A DNA stretch of 64,000 bases from Procambarus clarkii (GCF_040958095.1 NC_091172.1:25810562-25874561); one strand, 5' to 3'. Positions 10,997 through 21,777 are shown, counted from the stretch's first letter. A program made the numbers and translations. Notes: generated from the sequence alone by a model not told the origin.

Positions 10997-11085
10997 AGTA
11001 GACATAATAGAGGAAAAATAGATTGGTTAGAAAGGCGGGGTCCAAGAGCTAATAGCTGCGATTCCGCATATACAAACAGTAAATA
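10727..11085 (+). mobile_element. tRNA-derived SINE with type C tail and internal (TA)n
   Basis: tRNA-like head 10729-10800 (B box GGTTCGATCCCC), the core CCTAGCAGTAAATAGGTACC, ACGGGCTGCTTCCTGGGG, then a TA tract (10921-10996), then a tail with AAGGCGGGGTCCAAGAGCTA. The same tail recurs at 13300-13390. This tail differs from the LINE-A and LINE-B types. The TA tract sits between core and tail, so the microsatellite expanded inside the element. Confidence 0.8.
10921..10996. repeat. (TA)n microsatellite inside SINE
   Basis: TA array with two single-base interruptions. Confidence 0.95.
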
Positions 11086-11864
11086 CACAAACACACACAC
11101 ACAAACACACCTATGTTCGGTTTTCAAACAGACGAAGACGAGCATTGACCTCTAAATGCCAATAGAGGCCATTGACCACTGTTTTTTTAGTCCTTAAGTA
11201 TTTACCTGTATTTGCCTGAGGGCGGCCGTCTCTCGTGGCCTCGACGACGTCAGGATGCCGGCGGCTTGCTAAAGGTCCGCTCATTATTTCTGGGCATTTT
11301 TTCCCCCCACTGAATTTTGAGCCGGTGTGTTGTGCATTGATGGCTTCAGCGTCTAGGGGGGGTTCATGGGTAGTGGATATTCCCTATACGGGTGGTGTCT
11401 GTCCCACACTGTGGCTGGTTCACCTTCAAGTCGTTAAAGAAGTACTCTGGATTATTTTTTCCGCACTGTTCAGTATTCTAACATTTAGGACGAGATCAGC
11501 CCCTTCAGTTTTGTTTTATTATTATTTTATACCACAGACGTGGCCACACTTTTACAATGGTAAACAGCATATATACATTGTCTTCTGTCCTGCATGGGGA
11601 CATGGTTAGAGATGTGTTTAACTTACAGTTCAGTGATTTATTGAACAATCAACCACAGAAGGTGAGAGTAGTGCTTTCAAAATGTTAATCTAACCTACAT
11701 ACATAGGTACATAGATTTACGTCTGTCCTACTTAAACAGAATCCAACGTGTCTTTTTACAGAGTGTCATTAATGCATTTAGAAAAGTGAAATTTCTGACC
11801 AGCTTACTGATTCCATCCATATGTAGAAATCTAGTGGATCAAGAGACATTTTATTAGACGACTG
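11086..11864. other. Anonymous sequence, no gene seen
   Basis: Short CA run at 11090-11115. A 124-codon open frame at 11235-11609 has no recognisable domain and lies in sequence without other coding signs; I do not call it a gene. Confidence 0.5.
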
Positions 11865-11905
11865 AAACCTGAAAAGGCGGGGCACAAGAGCTGAAGTTCG
11901 ACTCA
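11865..11905 (+). mobile_element. SINE tail fragment
   Basis: AAGGCGGGGCACAAGAGCTG matches the type C tail at 11030-11055 and 13335-13355. Confidence 0.5.
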
Positions 11906-12329
11906 AACATTACAATATAATAAGTTAACACACACACTAATAACCTCACAACTAGTATTTTGTGCAGTTAAATAATATATAAACTCAAATATTAATAATT
12001 GGAACTGGGATGAGGGGTGAAGTAGAGATAGATTCGTGCCTTAATTAAGAGAATAAATGAGGTTCACTAATTGCTAATTACATTACTGGTTAATTATACT
12101 CTTAATTACCTTCATGTTGTCAGAGACTCATTGTTTAGGCACATTAAATTATAATTGGCTACTCGTTGTAATACACGGCTGCAAGTAATGCTTTGTCAGG
12201 CACATAATTATTATTGTTTTCTCAAACAAAGTCGCATAAACAAAAGTGTGCACATAATTTGTTATATTCTTGTTCCCCCTTCCAAAAAAGACGTTATTTT
12301 AGCAAGGCAATTTCTACCATATACACGAC
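11906..12329. other. AT-rich anonymous sequence
   Basis: No repeat match or supported coding frame. Confidence 0.5.
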
Positions 12330-12450
12330 CAAAGAACAAAATTCGAACAACTTCTAACAAGTTGTAACAAATTTCTAACGTCATGGGAAAGCTTTATAAC
12401 AAGGTATAACAACTTCGTAACAAGTTGTAACAAGGTAACAATAAGGGACC
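12330..12450. repeat. GTTGTAACAA-rich dispersed repeat
   Basis: Repeated GTTGTAACAA / CTAACAAGTTGTAACAA motifs, each partly self-complementary. A related, reverse-oriented block lies at 27918-28075. Element type unknown. Confidence 0.5.
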
Positions 12451-12535
12451 ATTACGCTGAGTGTGTATTGGGTTAGTAGTTAAGATGAGGTGATGGTGGT
12501 GGTAATTCACTCACTCACACACAAGCACTCATACA

Positions 12536-12600
12536 CGCGGATGAGAGGCGGGACCAAAAAGCCAGAGCTCAACCCCCGCAAGCACATATAGGTGAGTACA
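12536..12600 (+). mobile_element. LINE-A-type 3' tail
   Basis: GAGAGGCGGGACCAAAAAGC, then AGAGCTCAACCCCCGCAAGC and GGTGAGTACA, matching the 3' end of LINE-A at 32035-32095. It runs directly into the SINE head at 12602. Confidence 0.8.
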
Positions 12601-12601
12601 C

Positions 12602-12794
12602 GGACCTAGCGACCGAGCGGATAGCGCTCGGGGGTCGTACTCCTAATTAACAGCCCGGGTTCGATTCCCGACCGAGGCAAAACAAAAAAAAATCCGTAGT
12701 TTCTTCCACCTTATGGTCCTGTTCACCTAGCAGTAAATAGGTACTTGTAAATTAGAAACCTGACACGGGCTTCATCCTGGGGATATGTGTGTGT
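12602..12794 (+). mobile_element. tRNA-derived SINE, tail missing
   Basis: Head with A-box-like GACCGAGCGGATAGCG and B box GGTTCGATTCCCG, then CACCTAGCAGTAAATAGGTAC and CCTGGGGATATGTG, passing into TG repeats that abut the LINE-A copy at 12796. Confidence 0.8.
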
Positions 12795-12795
12795 G

Positions 12796-13247
12796 TGTGT
12801 GTACTTACCTAGTTGTGCTTGCGGGGGTTGAGCTCTGGCTCTTTGGTCCCGCCTCTCAACCATTAATCTACTGGTGTACAGGTTCCTGAGCCTACTGGGC
12901 TCTATCATATCTACACTTGAAACTGTGTATGGAGTCAGCCTCCACCACATCACTTCCTAATGCATTCCATTTACTAACTACTCTGACACTGAAAAAGTTA
13001 TTTCTAACGTCTCTGTGGCTCATTTGGGTACTCAGCTTCCACCTGTGTCCCCTTGTGCGTGTACCACCCGTGTTAAATAATTCATCCTTGTCTACCCTGT
13101 CAATTCCCCTGAGAATTTTGTATGTGGTAATCATGTCTCCCCGAGCTCTTCTGTCTTCCAGCGACGTGAGGTGCGGTTCACGCAGCCTTTCCTCATAACT
13201 CATGCCTCTTATTTCTGGGACTAGCCTAGTGGCATACCTCTGAACTG
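12796..13247 (-). pseudogene. LINE-A 3' end: C-terminal RT region plus 3' UTR
   Basis: The minus strand reads an uninterrupted C-terminal segment at 13203-12892 beginning MSYEERLREPHLTSLEDRRA and ending SIHSFKCRYDRAQ before a stop. It is followed by the LINE-A 3' UTR down to the GTGAGTA-like end at 12796. The copy is 5'-truncated within the sequence coding for YATRLVPEIRG, a typical target-primed insertion product. About 100 residues of coding sequence remain intact, so it is relatively young, but it lacks all catalytic motifs. Confidence 0.85.
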
Positions 13248-13295
13248 TGTGTGTGTGTCAGTGAAATATATGTAGATGATATGATAGATTAAAAT

Positions 13296-13394
13296 AGGTC
13301 GAGAGCCAGTACATGAGACAACCGACGGTTAGAAAGGCGGGGTCCAAGAGCTAACAGCTCGATCCAGTAGGCACAAATGGTAAATACAAAGAGT

Positions 13395-13396
<2 letters not shown>
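13296..13396 (+). mobile_element. SINE type C tail fragment
   Basis: AAGGCGGGGTCCAAGAGCTA followed by ACAGCTCGATCCAGTAGGC and AAATGGTAAATACAAA, as at 11030-11085. It ends at a CA microsatellite. Confidence 0.7.

Positions 13397-13397
<1 letters not shown>

Positions 13398-13447
<50 letters not shown>
13398..13447. repeat. (CA)n microsatellite
   Basis: About 25 CA units at the SINE tail. Confidence 0.95.
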
Positions 13448-13450
<3 letters not shown>

Positions 13451-13467
13451 GAAGCTTGTACAAATCG

Positions 13468-13850
13468 GTGATTTTTTTCTAGATATCAACATGGATTCAG
13501 CCGAGAAAAATCCTGCTTGACCAACTTAGTTATACGATAAGATATAACAAATCAAGCAAGGGAGAGAGGTCTGGATAGACTGCATTTTCCTGGACAGCCA
13601 GAAAGCCTTTGACAGAGTTCCTCACCAGTAACTCCTAATCATACCAGAAAGCAGGCCTATATATATCGAGATGAATGCTAAGTTGGGTGAAGGAGTACCT
13701 CTCAGGGAGGAGCCCGAGAGGTTTAGTAGGAGAGGAGAGAGATCAGACTGGAGAGAGGGAACGAGTGGAGTGCCTCAAGGATCGCTAACAGGTCCCGTCC
13801 TGTTTCTAATATACGTTAACGATCTAACAGAAATAGCAGTGGTAAGCTCA
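13468..13850 (+). pseudogene. LINE reverse transcriptase fragment
   Basis: On the plus strand it gives WIDCIFLDSQKAFDRVPHQ (RT motif with the first catalytic Asp, about 13575-13630) and, after a disrupted stretch, [20 protein letters not shown] (about 13770-13825). Stops and frameshifts separate the parts, and the FADD motif is lost at the 3' break near 13850. It is related to LINE-A but not from the same truncation. Confidence 0.8.
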
Positions 13851-14198
13851 TTCATATTAATGTTCATATGATTTTATTTATCATTAAAATTACTTCTGCT
13901 CTTACTACATTTATAATAGTGATAATAACAATAATAATTCCCATATTTTTATAAAAGGTGTAATAATGATAATGCATATTATAATATTAATCAAAATTAT
14001 ATATTAATAATTAACAAATAATAATATTTATTATAATAGTTCTATAACAAATAATTAATAAAAACAAAAGTACTATGATAGAAACAATATAATGGCCAAG
14101 TGTGTACGTTGGGTCCTAAACGGTGCCTTTGAATGTCATTTATTTTCTTCGCCGAGGCTAAGGGGTCCCCCACATATCTAACCTGAGCTGCTACATCC

Positions 14199-14200
<2 letters not shown>
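13851..14200. other. AT-rich anonymous sequence
   Basis: Dense in AATAATAATA-like steps to about 14090; no coding signal. Confidence 0.6.
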
Positions 14201-14757
<557 letters not shown>

Positions 14758-15360
14758 TGGGTGTGTACTCACCTGCTGCTGTTTACAGGGGGAGGGGGAT
14801 GGGCTACGGCTCTTGGGTCCCGTCTTTGAGCCCTTTATCTACTGGTGTATGGGCTCCAGAGCCAATCGGGTAGCGTCATATCCACATTTAAAGCTGTATA
14901 TAGGGTTGGCTTACACTATTTCACTTCTTAACCATTCCATTTGTTCTTTGTCTTAATTTTGAAACATTATTTTTGTCTCTGTGGCTCACTTGGGTCCTTT
15001 GTTTCCATTTTTTTTTGTCTCCTTGTTCGAATACTACCTACGCTATATTGTTTTTCTTATCTTTTTTTCTTGAATATTTTGTATGTGGTGATCATGTCTA
15101 CCCTGTTTCTTCTCACTTCCAGTGATTGTAAAGTTTAACTTTTTTATACTTTCCTACATATCTGCCACTTCTGGGACCAGTGCGGTGGCACACCTCTCAA
15201 CTTTCACCAACCTCATTTTGTGTTTAACGACCCAAGGACTCCACGCAGGTGCAGCATATTCCAGAATTGGTCATAAATAGTATAAAATATTCTTTGTTCA
15301 GATCCCTAAAGGCAGTTCTTATATTAGCCAATCTTCCAGCTGATTGGTAGCCGGTCGGCT

Positions 15361-15617
15361 CCAGGTAGGGAGACGGTCGGCCGAGCGGACAGCACGCTGG
15401 ACTTGTGATCCTGTGGTCCTGGGTTCGATCCCAGGCGCAGGAGAGAAACAATTGGCAGAGTTTCTTTCACCCTATGCCCCTGTTACCTAGCAGTAAAATA
15501 GGTACCTGGGTGTTAGTCAGCTGTCACGGGCTGCTTCCTGGGGGTGGAGGCCTGGTCGAGGACCGGGCCGCGGGGACACTAAAAAAAAAATAGCCCCGAA
15601 ATCATCTCAAGATAACC
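15361..15617 (+). mobile_element. tRNA-derived SINE with LINE-B-type tail (copy 1)
   Basis: Head with GGTCGGCCGAGCGGACAGC and B box GGTTCGATCCC, core CCTAGCAGTAAAATAGGTACC, then the tail GGCCTGGTCGAGGACCGGGC ... AGCCCCGAAATCATCTCAAG. The tail matches the LINE-B 3' end at 53516-53610. It interrupts LINE-A sequence and is almost identical to the copy at 15841. Confidence 0.9.
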
Positions 15618-15840
15618 TCAAGATGGTATCAGTTTGTAAGATTTCAGAACAGTTTCCTCTCCTAAATGATACATTGTGTCCGGCCTCCTGTTCTCCGTTC
15701 ACAGCTTCATTCCTTTGCACTTGCTTCAGTTAAACTCTATAGCAGCCGCTTGAGGGACCATTCTTTAATTTTTTTCCCAGGTCATATATCCCTTAGTTGA
15801 TTACAATCTTCTATGGTATTTATCCTCCTTGTAACGTCGT

Positions 15841-16107
15841 AGGGAGCCCTTGTAGGGAGCCGGTCGGCCGAGCGGACAGCACGCTGGACTTGTGATCCTG
15901 TGGTCCCGGGTTCGATCCCGGGCGCCGGCGAGAAACAATGGGCAGAGTTTCTTTCACCCTATGCCCCTGTTACCTAGCAGTAAATAGGTACCTGGGTGCT
16001 AGTCAGCTATCACGGGCTGCTTCCTGGGGGTGGAGGCCTGGTCGAGGACCGGGCCGCGGGGACACTAAAAAGCCCCGAAATCATCTCAAGATAACCTCAA
16101 GATAACG
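15841..16107 (+). mobile_element. tRNA-derived SINE with LINE-B-type tail (copy 2)
   Basis: Same structure and orientation as copy 1, with the head GGTCGGCCGAGCGGACAGC, a more regular B box (CCGGGTTCGATCCCGG) and the same tail, ending in two CTCAAGATAAC repeats. Low divergence from copy 1 implies recent activity or gene conversion. Confidence 0.9.
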
Positions 16108-16275
16108 TGTGCATTATCAGTTATTGGGGGCGAAGAATCTACCCGCTCTGATTGGTCGTTCACATAGATTAGGAACAGAATCAATCCCAGTACTGACCCC
16201 TGCTGGACGCCGCTGGTAACGTCCCGCCTCTCTGACGTTGTAATAGCTGTTCTTCTTTGCTAGAAAATGTCAAAT

Positions 16276-16796
16276 CCAGCATCGGTGGAGCATCCTTTTC
16301 CCTCGTTCTCGTGGCCTGTTTCTAAACCTCCAGGATAAGAGTTACGATTCTCCTTGTCCAAATGTTCTCTGTTCTTGCTCCGTAGTTCTCCCAGTCTATT
16401 GATTTCAAATTAGTCACCAGGTACCAAAAATCTTGCTTTATCTATATCTGTTCTTACTGTAATCTTTGTTATTATAAGTTCGTCTAGTTTGTCATGTAAG
16501 ACTATCTTCCTTTGTCCGTGTGTTGCTTCCTGATGGACTGTAGGCATTCGTGATTATCAGTTTATCGTCAGGGCTATTATATCAAGCTATCGTGGGTTGT
16601 CATATATCAATTCTTTTGCTTTTCCTAATTGTTATCTTTGAGTTTCGTCTCTGGTAGGGCGACAGTATCTGGCATCTCAAGTTATATTATAATATTTAAC
16701 TACAGTATTGTTCATCTCGTCCCATTTATGGAAGTATACGCAATTTTTCAGGCACTGTTGATTTGCTTTTATGTACCTTGTTACATGTACCTTGTT
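16276..16796. other. Probable decayed LINE or unique sequence
   Basis: T-rich on the plus strand, with no readable protein match on either strand beyond 16275. It may be the older 5' part of the LINE-A copy. Confidence 0.35.
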
Positions 16797-16872
16797 ACAG
16801 GGAGGCCTGGTCGACGACCGGGCCGCGGGGACACTAAGCCCCGGAAGCACCTCAAGGTAGCCTCAAGGTAGG
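16797..16872 (+). mobile_element. LINE-B/SINE 3' tail fragment
   Basis: GGCCTGGTCGACGACCGGGC, GGGGACACTAAGCCCCGGAAG, and CTCAAGGTAGCCTCAAGGTA, followed by a T run on the plus strand. CGACGACC matches the LINE-B form more than the SINE form (CGAGGACC). Confidence 0.75.
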
Positions 16873-17093
16873 CTTTTTTTTTTTTATCTATATCACCTTC
16901 CAGGTCAAAATAGTCTCTATCTTCGCCATTCCTTCTCTCATTTAATCGCGTTGAGGTTCATTTGATTCATTAAGGTTCACTGAGGTTCAGTTTCAGTTTT
17001 TATCTGTCTTCCTTTTATAGATCTCTTAGTGACCTTACTTTCCCATTCACATTACTTTGTAATTTCTTACTCTTCAAAATCATAATTGTTTGA
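16873..17093. other. Anonymous sequence
   Basis: Contains three degenerate GAGGTTCA repeats at 16951-16996. Confidence 0.4.
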
Positions 17094-17252
17094 ACAAATC
17101 CACAAGGGCCGTGACGAGGATTCGAACCTACGTCCGAGAGCATCCCAGACGCTGCCTTAATCGACTGAGCTACGACATGGATATAAGAATTGCAACCGGG
17201 AAATCATCTTGATTTACCAACGGATCCTGCAGCCTCTCCGAGACACAAACCA
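17094..17252 (-). mobile_element. tRNA-bearing TIR element, cut by a MITE
   Basis: Minus strand: CGTAGCTCAGTCGATTAAGG (A box TAGCTCAGTCG) and GGTTCGAATCC (B box), ending in CACGGCCCTTGTGGATTTGTT, the start of the family's right inverted repeat. On its 5' side it reaches CCTGGTTTGTGTCTC and stops at the MITE at 17253. Sequence after the MITE (GGCTTTTAGACA) resembles the family's next segment (GGATTTTACACA), so the MITE probably inserted here. Confidence 0.8.
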
Positions 17253-17514
17253 GGAGCCAGATTCACGAAAGCACTTACGCAAACACTTACGAACCTGTAC
17301 ATCTTTTCTCAATCTTTGGCGGCTTACGTTTCCAATTATTAAACAGTTAATGAGCTCCGAAGCACCAGGAGGCTGTTTATAACAATAACAACAGTTGAAT
17401 GGGAAGTTTTCATGCTTGTAAACTGTTTAATAAATTTAACCAAAGCCGTTAAAGATTGAGGAAAGATGTACACGTTCGTAAGTGCTTGCGTAACTGCTTC
17501 GTGAATCTGGCCCC
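17253..17514. mobile_element. MITE with ~95-bp terminal inverted repeats
   Basis: The left end GCCAGATTCACGAA... (17253-17348) and right end ...CTTCGTGAATCTGGCCCC (17420-17514) are inverted repeats running through CTCAATCTTTGGCGGCTT and ATTAAACAGTT, with about ten differences. There is no open frame, so it must be mobilised by a transposase encoded elsewhere. No clear target-site duplication is visible, so I do not assign a superfamily. Confidence 0.8.
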
Positions 17515-17691
17515 CTGGCTTTTAGACATGTGGTGTCATTATTGTTTCATCATTGAATTTGGCATTGTTCTCTATTTTCATCATCCTGCTGTGAAAACTT
17601 CTTATGGTGATATTTTCTTCATTAAACCCAACAGCATCATTCTCTTTTTTGTGTTGTCTTCTCCCAAGGTGGCGGCCATCTTTGTTGTTGT

Positions 17692-17762
17692 CCTGTGCTC
17701 ACCTAGATGTGCTTGCAGGGTCAAGCTGGGGCTCCTGGCCCCCGCCTTTCAAACGGTCTTAG
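17692..17762 (-). mobile_element. LINE-A 3' UTR fragment
   Basis: GTGCTCACCTAGATGTGCTT then GCAGGGTCAAGCTGGGGCTC and CCGCCTTTCAA match the reverse complement of the LINE-A tail with about 80% identity. Confidence 0.65.
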
Positions 17763-18246
17763 GTTAATGCAAAACGCTCATTTCTCACGCTTTTGTCATA
17801 TTTACATTTACAATATTTAATCGAATTAGCTTTAACGACTTATACGTCTAACCTATTTACAACGTGAGTCTATTCTAACCTGTGTTTGGGTGCGTGCGTG
17901 CGTGTGTGCGTGCGTTACCTGGAAAAGATTACTTGATATGAGTTTTAAATATTTTGTTTAATTCTTTTCGAAATTAGTTCATATATATATATATATGAAA
18001 GCATGACAATATCTTGTGTTAAATCTGCGGCTCATATATATGTCTGTCAGTAACGTTATTGAAAGTCCAAGTCGGAGGGACATAATGGACTTTCTGAGGA
18101 CAGCGATAAGGACCATTTTGCTAGATCACGCCACTGACTAAAGTCCGGCTCGATGCTCAGGCAAATTATGCGTACACAAATGTTCATTTTTAAAGCACAA
18201 TCAATGTGCAGACGATGGTATGTTGAGATGACAAGCTGCTATGATG
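17763..18246. other. Anonymous sequence with small inverted repeats
   Basis: Inverted repeat GAAAGTCCA/TGGACTTTC at 18061-18069 and 18086-18094. Short TA run at 17981-17996. No gene. Confidence 0.5.
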
Positions 18247-18282
18247 CCCACGTGCCCCAGGGGTACATGGGCACGTGTACCA
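18247..18282. promoter_or_regulatory. Double CACGTG boxes in nested hairpins
   Basis: CACGTGCCC and GGGCACGTG form 9-bp arms, and GGTACA/TGTACC form a second overlapping hairpin. Both arms include the CACGTG E-box recognised by bHLH factors. Function not demonstrated. Confidence 0.25.
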
Positions 18283-18641
18283 AGTGGAGGAGGAACTAGG
18301 AACAAGTGGAAGCGATTTGGAGTACAAACATATATATATTATTTTTAAACTAAGTCAAGGATTCATATGTATTGTGAGCATTCCCAGGAAGGCAATTGCG
18401 ATGAATAACACGCAAAAGTCTTCATTCAGGGAGTGCCTGAATGAAGTTCCTCGAAGTTCCTCGAAGCTGCGTACATTCCGGTCAACTGGTGGCACTCTAT
18501 AGTGCCTTGTTGGCACTGTGCCAGTCCGGCCCCTCTCATCTTCCTGGGAGTTTCAAGGTTTGTAAAGTTGAGAGCGTTTCTCGTGGTGTTATTATTGTGG
18601 TTAATGTTTTTATGTGGGTTGACTGTGTGCTTAGTGACCTG
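18283..18641. other. Anonymous sequence left of the 41-bp array
   Basis: Tandem CGAAGTTCCT at 18444-18463. No supported gene. Confidence 0.4.
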
Positions 18642-21600
18642 TTGTTGGCGTCTCTGTTGTTGACGGTGCTTGGTGTGACCTGTTGTTGGCGTCTCTGTTG
18701 TTGACGGGGCTTGGTGTGACCTGTTGGTGGAGTCTCTGTTGTTGACGGGGCTTGGTGTGACCTGGTGTTGGAGTCTCTGTTGTTGACGGGGCTTGGTACG
18801 ACCTGTTGTTGGAGTCTCTGTTGTTGACGGGGCTTGGTACGACCTGTTGTTGGCGTCTCTGTTGTTGACGGGGCTTGGAGTGACCTGTTGTTGGCGTCTC
18901 TGTTGTCGACGGGGCTTGGTGTGACCTGTTGTTGGAGTCTCTGTTGTTGACGGGGCTTGGTGTGACCTGTTGTTGGAGTCTCTGTTGTTGACGGGGCTTG
19001 GTACGACCTGTTGTTGGAGTCTCTGTTGTTGACGGGGCTTGGTACGACCTGTTGTTGGAGTCTCTGTTGTTGACGGGGCTTGGTGTGACCTGTTGTTGGC
19101 GTCTCTGTTGTCGACGGGGCTTGGTGTGACCTGTTGTTGGCGTCTCTGTTGTTGACGGGGCTTGGTGTGACCTGTTGTTGGCGTCTCTGTTGTCGACGGG
19201 GCTTGGTGTGACCTGTTGTTGGCGTCTCTGTTGTTGACGGGGCTTGGTGTGACCTGTTGTTGGAGTCTCTGTTGTTGACGGGGCTTGGTACGACCTGTTG
19301 TTGGAGTCTCTGTTGTTGACGGGGCTTGGTACGACCTGTTGTTGGAGTCTCTGTTGTTGACGGGGCTTGGAGTGACCTGTTGTTGGCGTCTCTGTTGTCG
19401 ACGGGGCTTGGTGTGACCTGTTGTTGGAGTCTCTGTTGTTGACGGGGCTTGGTGTGACCTGTTGTTGGCGTCTCTGTTGTTGACGGGGCTTGGTGTGACC
19501 TGTTGTTGGCGTCTCTGTTGTTGACGGTGCTTGGTGTGACCTGTTGTTGGCGTCTCTGTTGTTGACGGGGCTTGGTGTGACCTGTTGGTGGAGTCTCTGT
19601 TGTTGACGGGGCTTGGTGTGACCTGGTGTTGGAGTCTCTGTTGTTGACGGGGCTTGGTACGACCTGTTGTTGGAGTCTCTGTTGTTGACGGGGCTTGGTA
19701 CGACCTGTTGTTGGAGTCTCTGTTGTTGACGGGGCTTGGAGTGACCTGTTGTTGGCGTCTCTGTTGTCGACGGGGCTTGGTGTGACCTGTTGTTGGAGTC
19801 TCTGTTGTTGACGGGGCTTGGTGTGACCTGTTGTTGGAGTCTCTGTTGTTGACGGGGCTTGGTACGACCTGTTGTTGGAGTCTCTGTTGTTGACGGGGCT
19901 TGGTACGACCTGTTGTTGGAGTCTCTGTTGTTGACGGGGCTTGGTGTGACCTGTTGTTGGCGTCTCTGTTGTCGACGGGGCTTGGTGTGACCTGTTGTTG
20001 GCGTCTCTGTTGTTGACGGGGCTTGGTACGACCTGTTGTTGGAGTCTCTGTTGTTGACGGGGCTTGGTGTGACCTGTTGTTGGCGTCTCTGTTGTCGACG
20101 GGGCTTGGTGTGACCTGTTGTTGGAGTCTCTGTTGTTGACGGGGCTTGGTACGACCTGTTGTTGGAGTCTCTGTTGTTGACGGGGCTTGGTACGACCTGT
20201 TGTTGGCGTCTCTGTTGTTGACGGGGCTTGGTGTGACCTGTTGTTGGAGTCTCTGTTGTTGACGGGGCTTGGTGTGACCTGTTGTTGGAGTCTCTGTTGT
20301 TGACGGGGCTTGGTGTGACCTGGTGTTGGAGTCTCTGTTGTTGACGGGGCTTGGTACGACCTGTTGTTGGAGTCTCTGTTGTTGACGGGGCTTGGTACGA
20401 CCTGTTGTTGGAGTCTCTGTTGTTGACGGGGCTTGGAGTGACCTGTTGTTGGCGTCTCTGTTGTCGACGGGGCTTGGTGTGACCTGTTGTTGGAGTCTCT
20501 GTTGTTGACGGGGCTTGGTGTGACCTGTTGTTGGAGTCTCTGTTGTTGACGGGGCTTGGTACGACCTGTTGTTGGAGTCTCTGTTGTTGACGGGGCTTGG
20601 TACGACCTGTTGTTGGAGTCTCTGTTGTTGACGGGGCTTGGTGTGACCTGTTGTTGGCGTCTCTGTTGTCGACGGGGCTTGGTGTGACCTGTTGTTGGCG
20701 TCTCTGTTGTTGACGGGGCTTGGTGTGACCTGTTGTTGGCGTCTCTGTTGTCGACGGGGCTTGGTGTGACCTGTTGTTGGCGTCTCTGTTGTTGACGGGG
20801 CTTGGTGTGACCTGTTGTTGGAGTCTCTGTTGTTGACGGGGCTTGGTACGACCTGTTGTTGGAGTCTCTGTTGTTGACGGGGCTTGGTACGACCTGTTGT
20901 TGGCGTCTCTGTTGTTGACGGGGCTTGGTGTGACCTGTTGTTGGAGTCTCTGTTGTTGACGGGGCTTGGTGTGACCTGTTGTTGGAGTCTCTGTTGTTGA
21001 CGGGGCTTGGTACGACCTGTTGTTGGAGTCTCTGTTGTTGACGGGGCTTGGTACGACCTGTTGTTGGAGTCTCTGTTGTTGACGGGGCTTGGAGTGACCT
21101 GTTGTTGGAGTCTCTGTTGTTGACGGGGCTTGGTACGACCTGTTGTTGGAGTCTCTGTTGTTGACGGGGCTTGGCATGACCTGTTGTTGGAGTCTCTGTT
21201 GTTGACGGGGCTTGGCATGACCTGTTGTTGGAGTCTCTGTTGTTGACGGTGCTTGGTGTGACCTGTTGTTGGAGTCTATTGTTGACGGTGCTTGGTATGA
21301 CCTGTTGTTGGAGTCTCTGTTGTTGACGGGGCTTGGTGTGACCTGTTGTTGGAGTCTATTGTTGACGGTGCTTGGTGTGACCTGTTGTTGGCGTCTCTGT
21401 TGTTGACGGGGCTTGGCATGACCTGTTGTTGGAGTCTCTGTTGTTGACGGGGCTTGGTATGACCTGTTGTTGGAGTCTCTGTTGTTGACGGTGCTTGGTA
21501 TGACCTGTTGTTGGAGTCTCTGTTGTTGACGGGGCTTGGTGTGACCTGTTGTTGGAGTCTCTGTTGTTGACGGGGCTTGGTATGACCTGTTGTTGGCGTC

Positions 21601-21777
21601 TCTGTTGTTGACGGTGTTCACGGTGGGCGTTTGTCTACTTGTCTGTCGGTTCGGAGCCGACAGACAGGCTCTTAGTTTTCTGCTAGAGCTCCCCGTTGTT
21701 AAGCCAACCATCGACTCATATGACTTGTTGACGCTGTTGAGTTTGTGTTTTGGTGATTGTTCTTGTTGGTGCTGCAT
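18631..21777 (-). other. Stop-free frame through the 41-bp array (not called as a gene)
   Basis: A 1048-codon frame runs from an ATG in non-repetitive sequence at 21777 (MQHQQEQSPKHK) through the array; a second 930-codon frame overlaps in another phase. The product would be Gln/Thr/Pro/Arg-rich repeats such as TPSPVNNRDSNNRS. Because all three frames are open for the same compositional reason, an open frame is weak evidence for coding. No domain or signal peptide is evident. Confidence 0.15.
18642..21616. repeat. 41-bp minisatellite, about 72 copies
   Basis: The unit includes CTGTTGTTGGAGTCTCTGTT and GTTGACGGGGCTTGG, ending TGTGAC, TACGAC, AGTGAC, CATGAC or TATGAC. Variant runs recur as multi-unit blocks, and two units (near 21267 and 21350) have a 6-bp deletion. 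On the minus strand there is no stop trinucleotide, and since 41 is not a multiple of three each frame yields a 41-residue repeat. Confidence 0.97.

Larger units (their letters stand above)
14758..16275 (-). pseudogene. LINE-A copy broken by two SINEs
   Basis: On the minus strand this is one decayed LINE-A: near 16150-16235 it reads RRDVTSGVQQGSVLGLILFL (P of GVPQG replaced by Q), then between the SINEs (15840-15618) a segment like NRRPDTMYHLGEE, then from 15350 to 14900 the thumb/C-terminal region, and the 3' UTR ending at 14758 with GTGAGTACAC. SINEs occupy 15361-15617 and 15841-16107. The catalytic FADD motif should fall near the second SINE and is not visible. Many stops; dead. Confidence 0.8.

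Noticed and set aside
11235..11609. 124-codon ORF
   Set aside because: No domain, no codon pattern and no flanking gene signals.
18631..21777. Long minus-strand protein of about 1,000 residues
   Set aside because: All three minus frames are open because the 41-bp unit has no stop trinucleotide. Open length therefore says little about coding.
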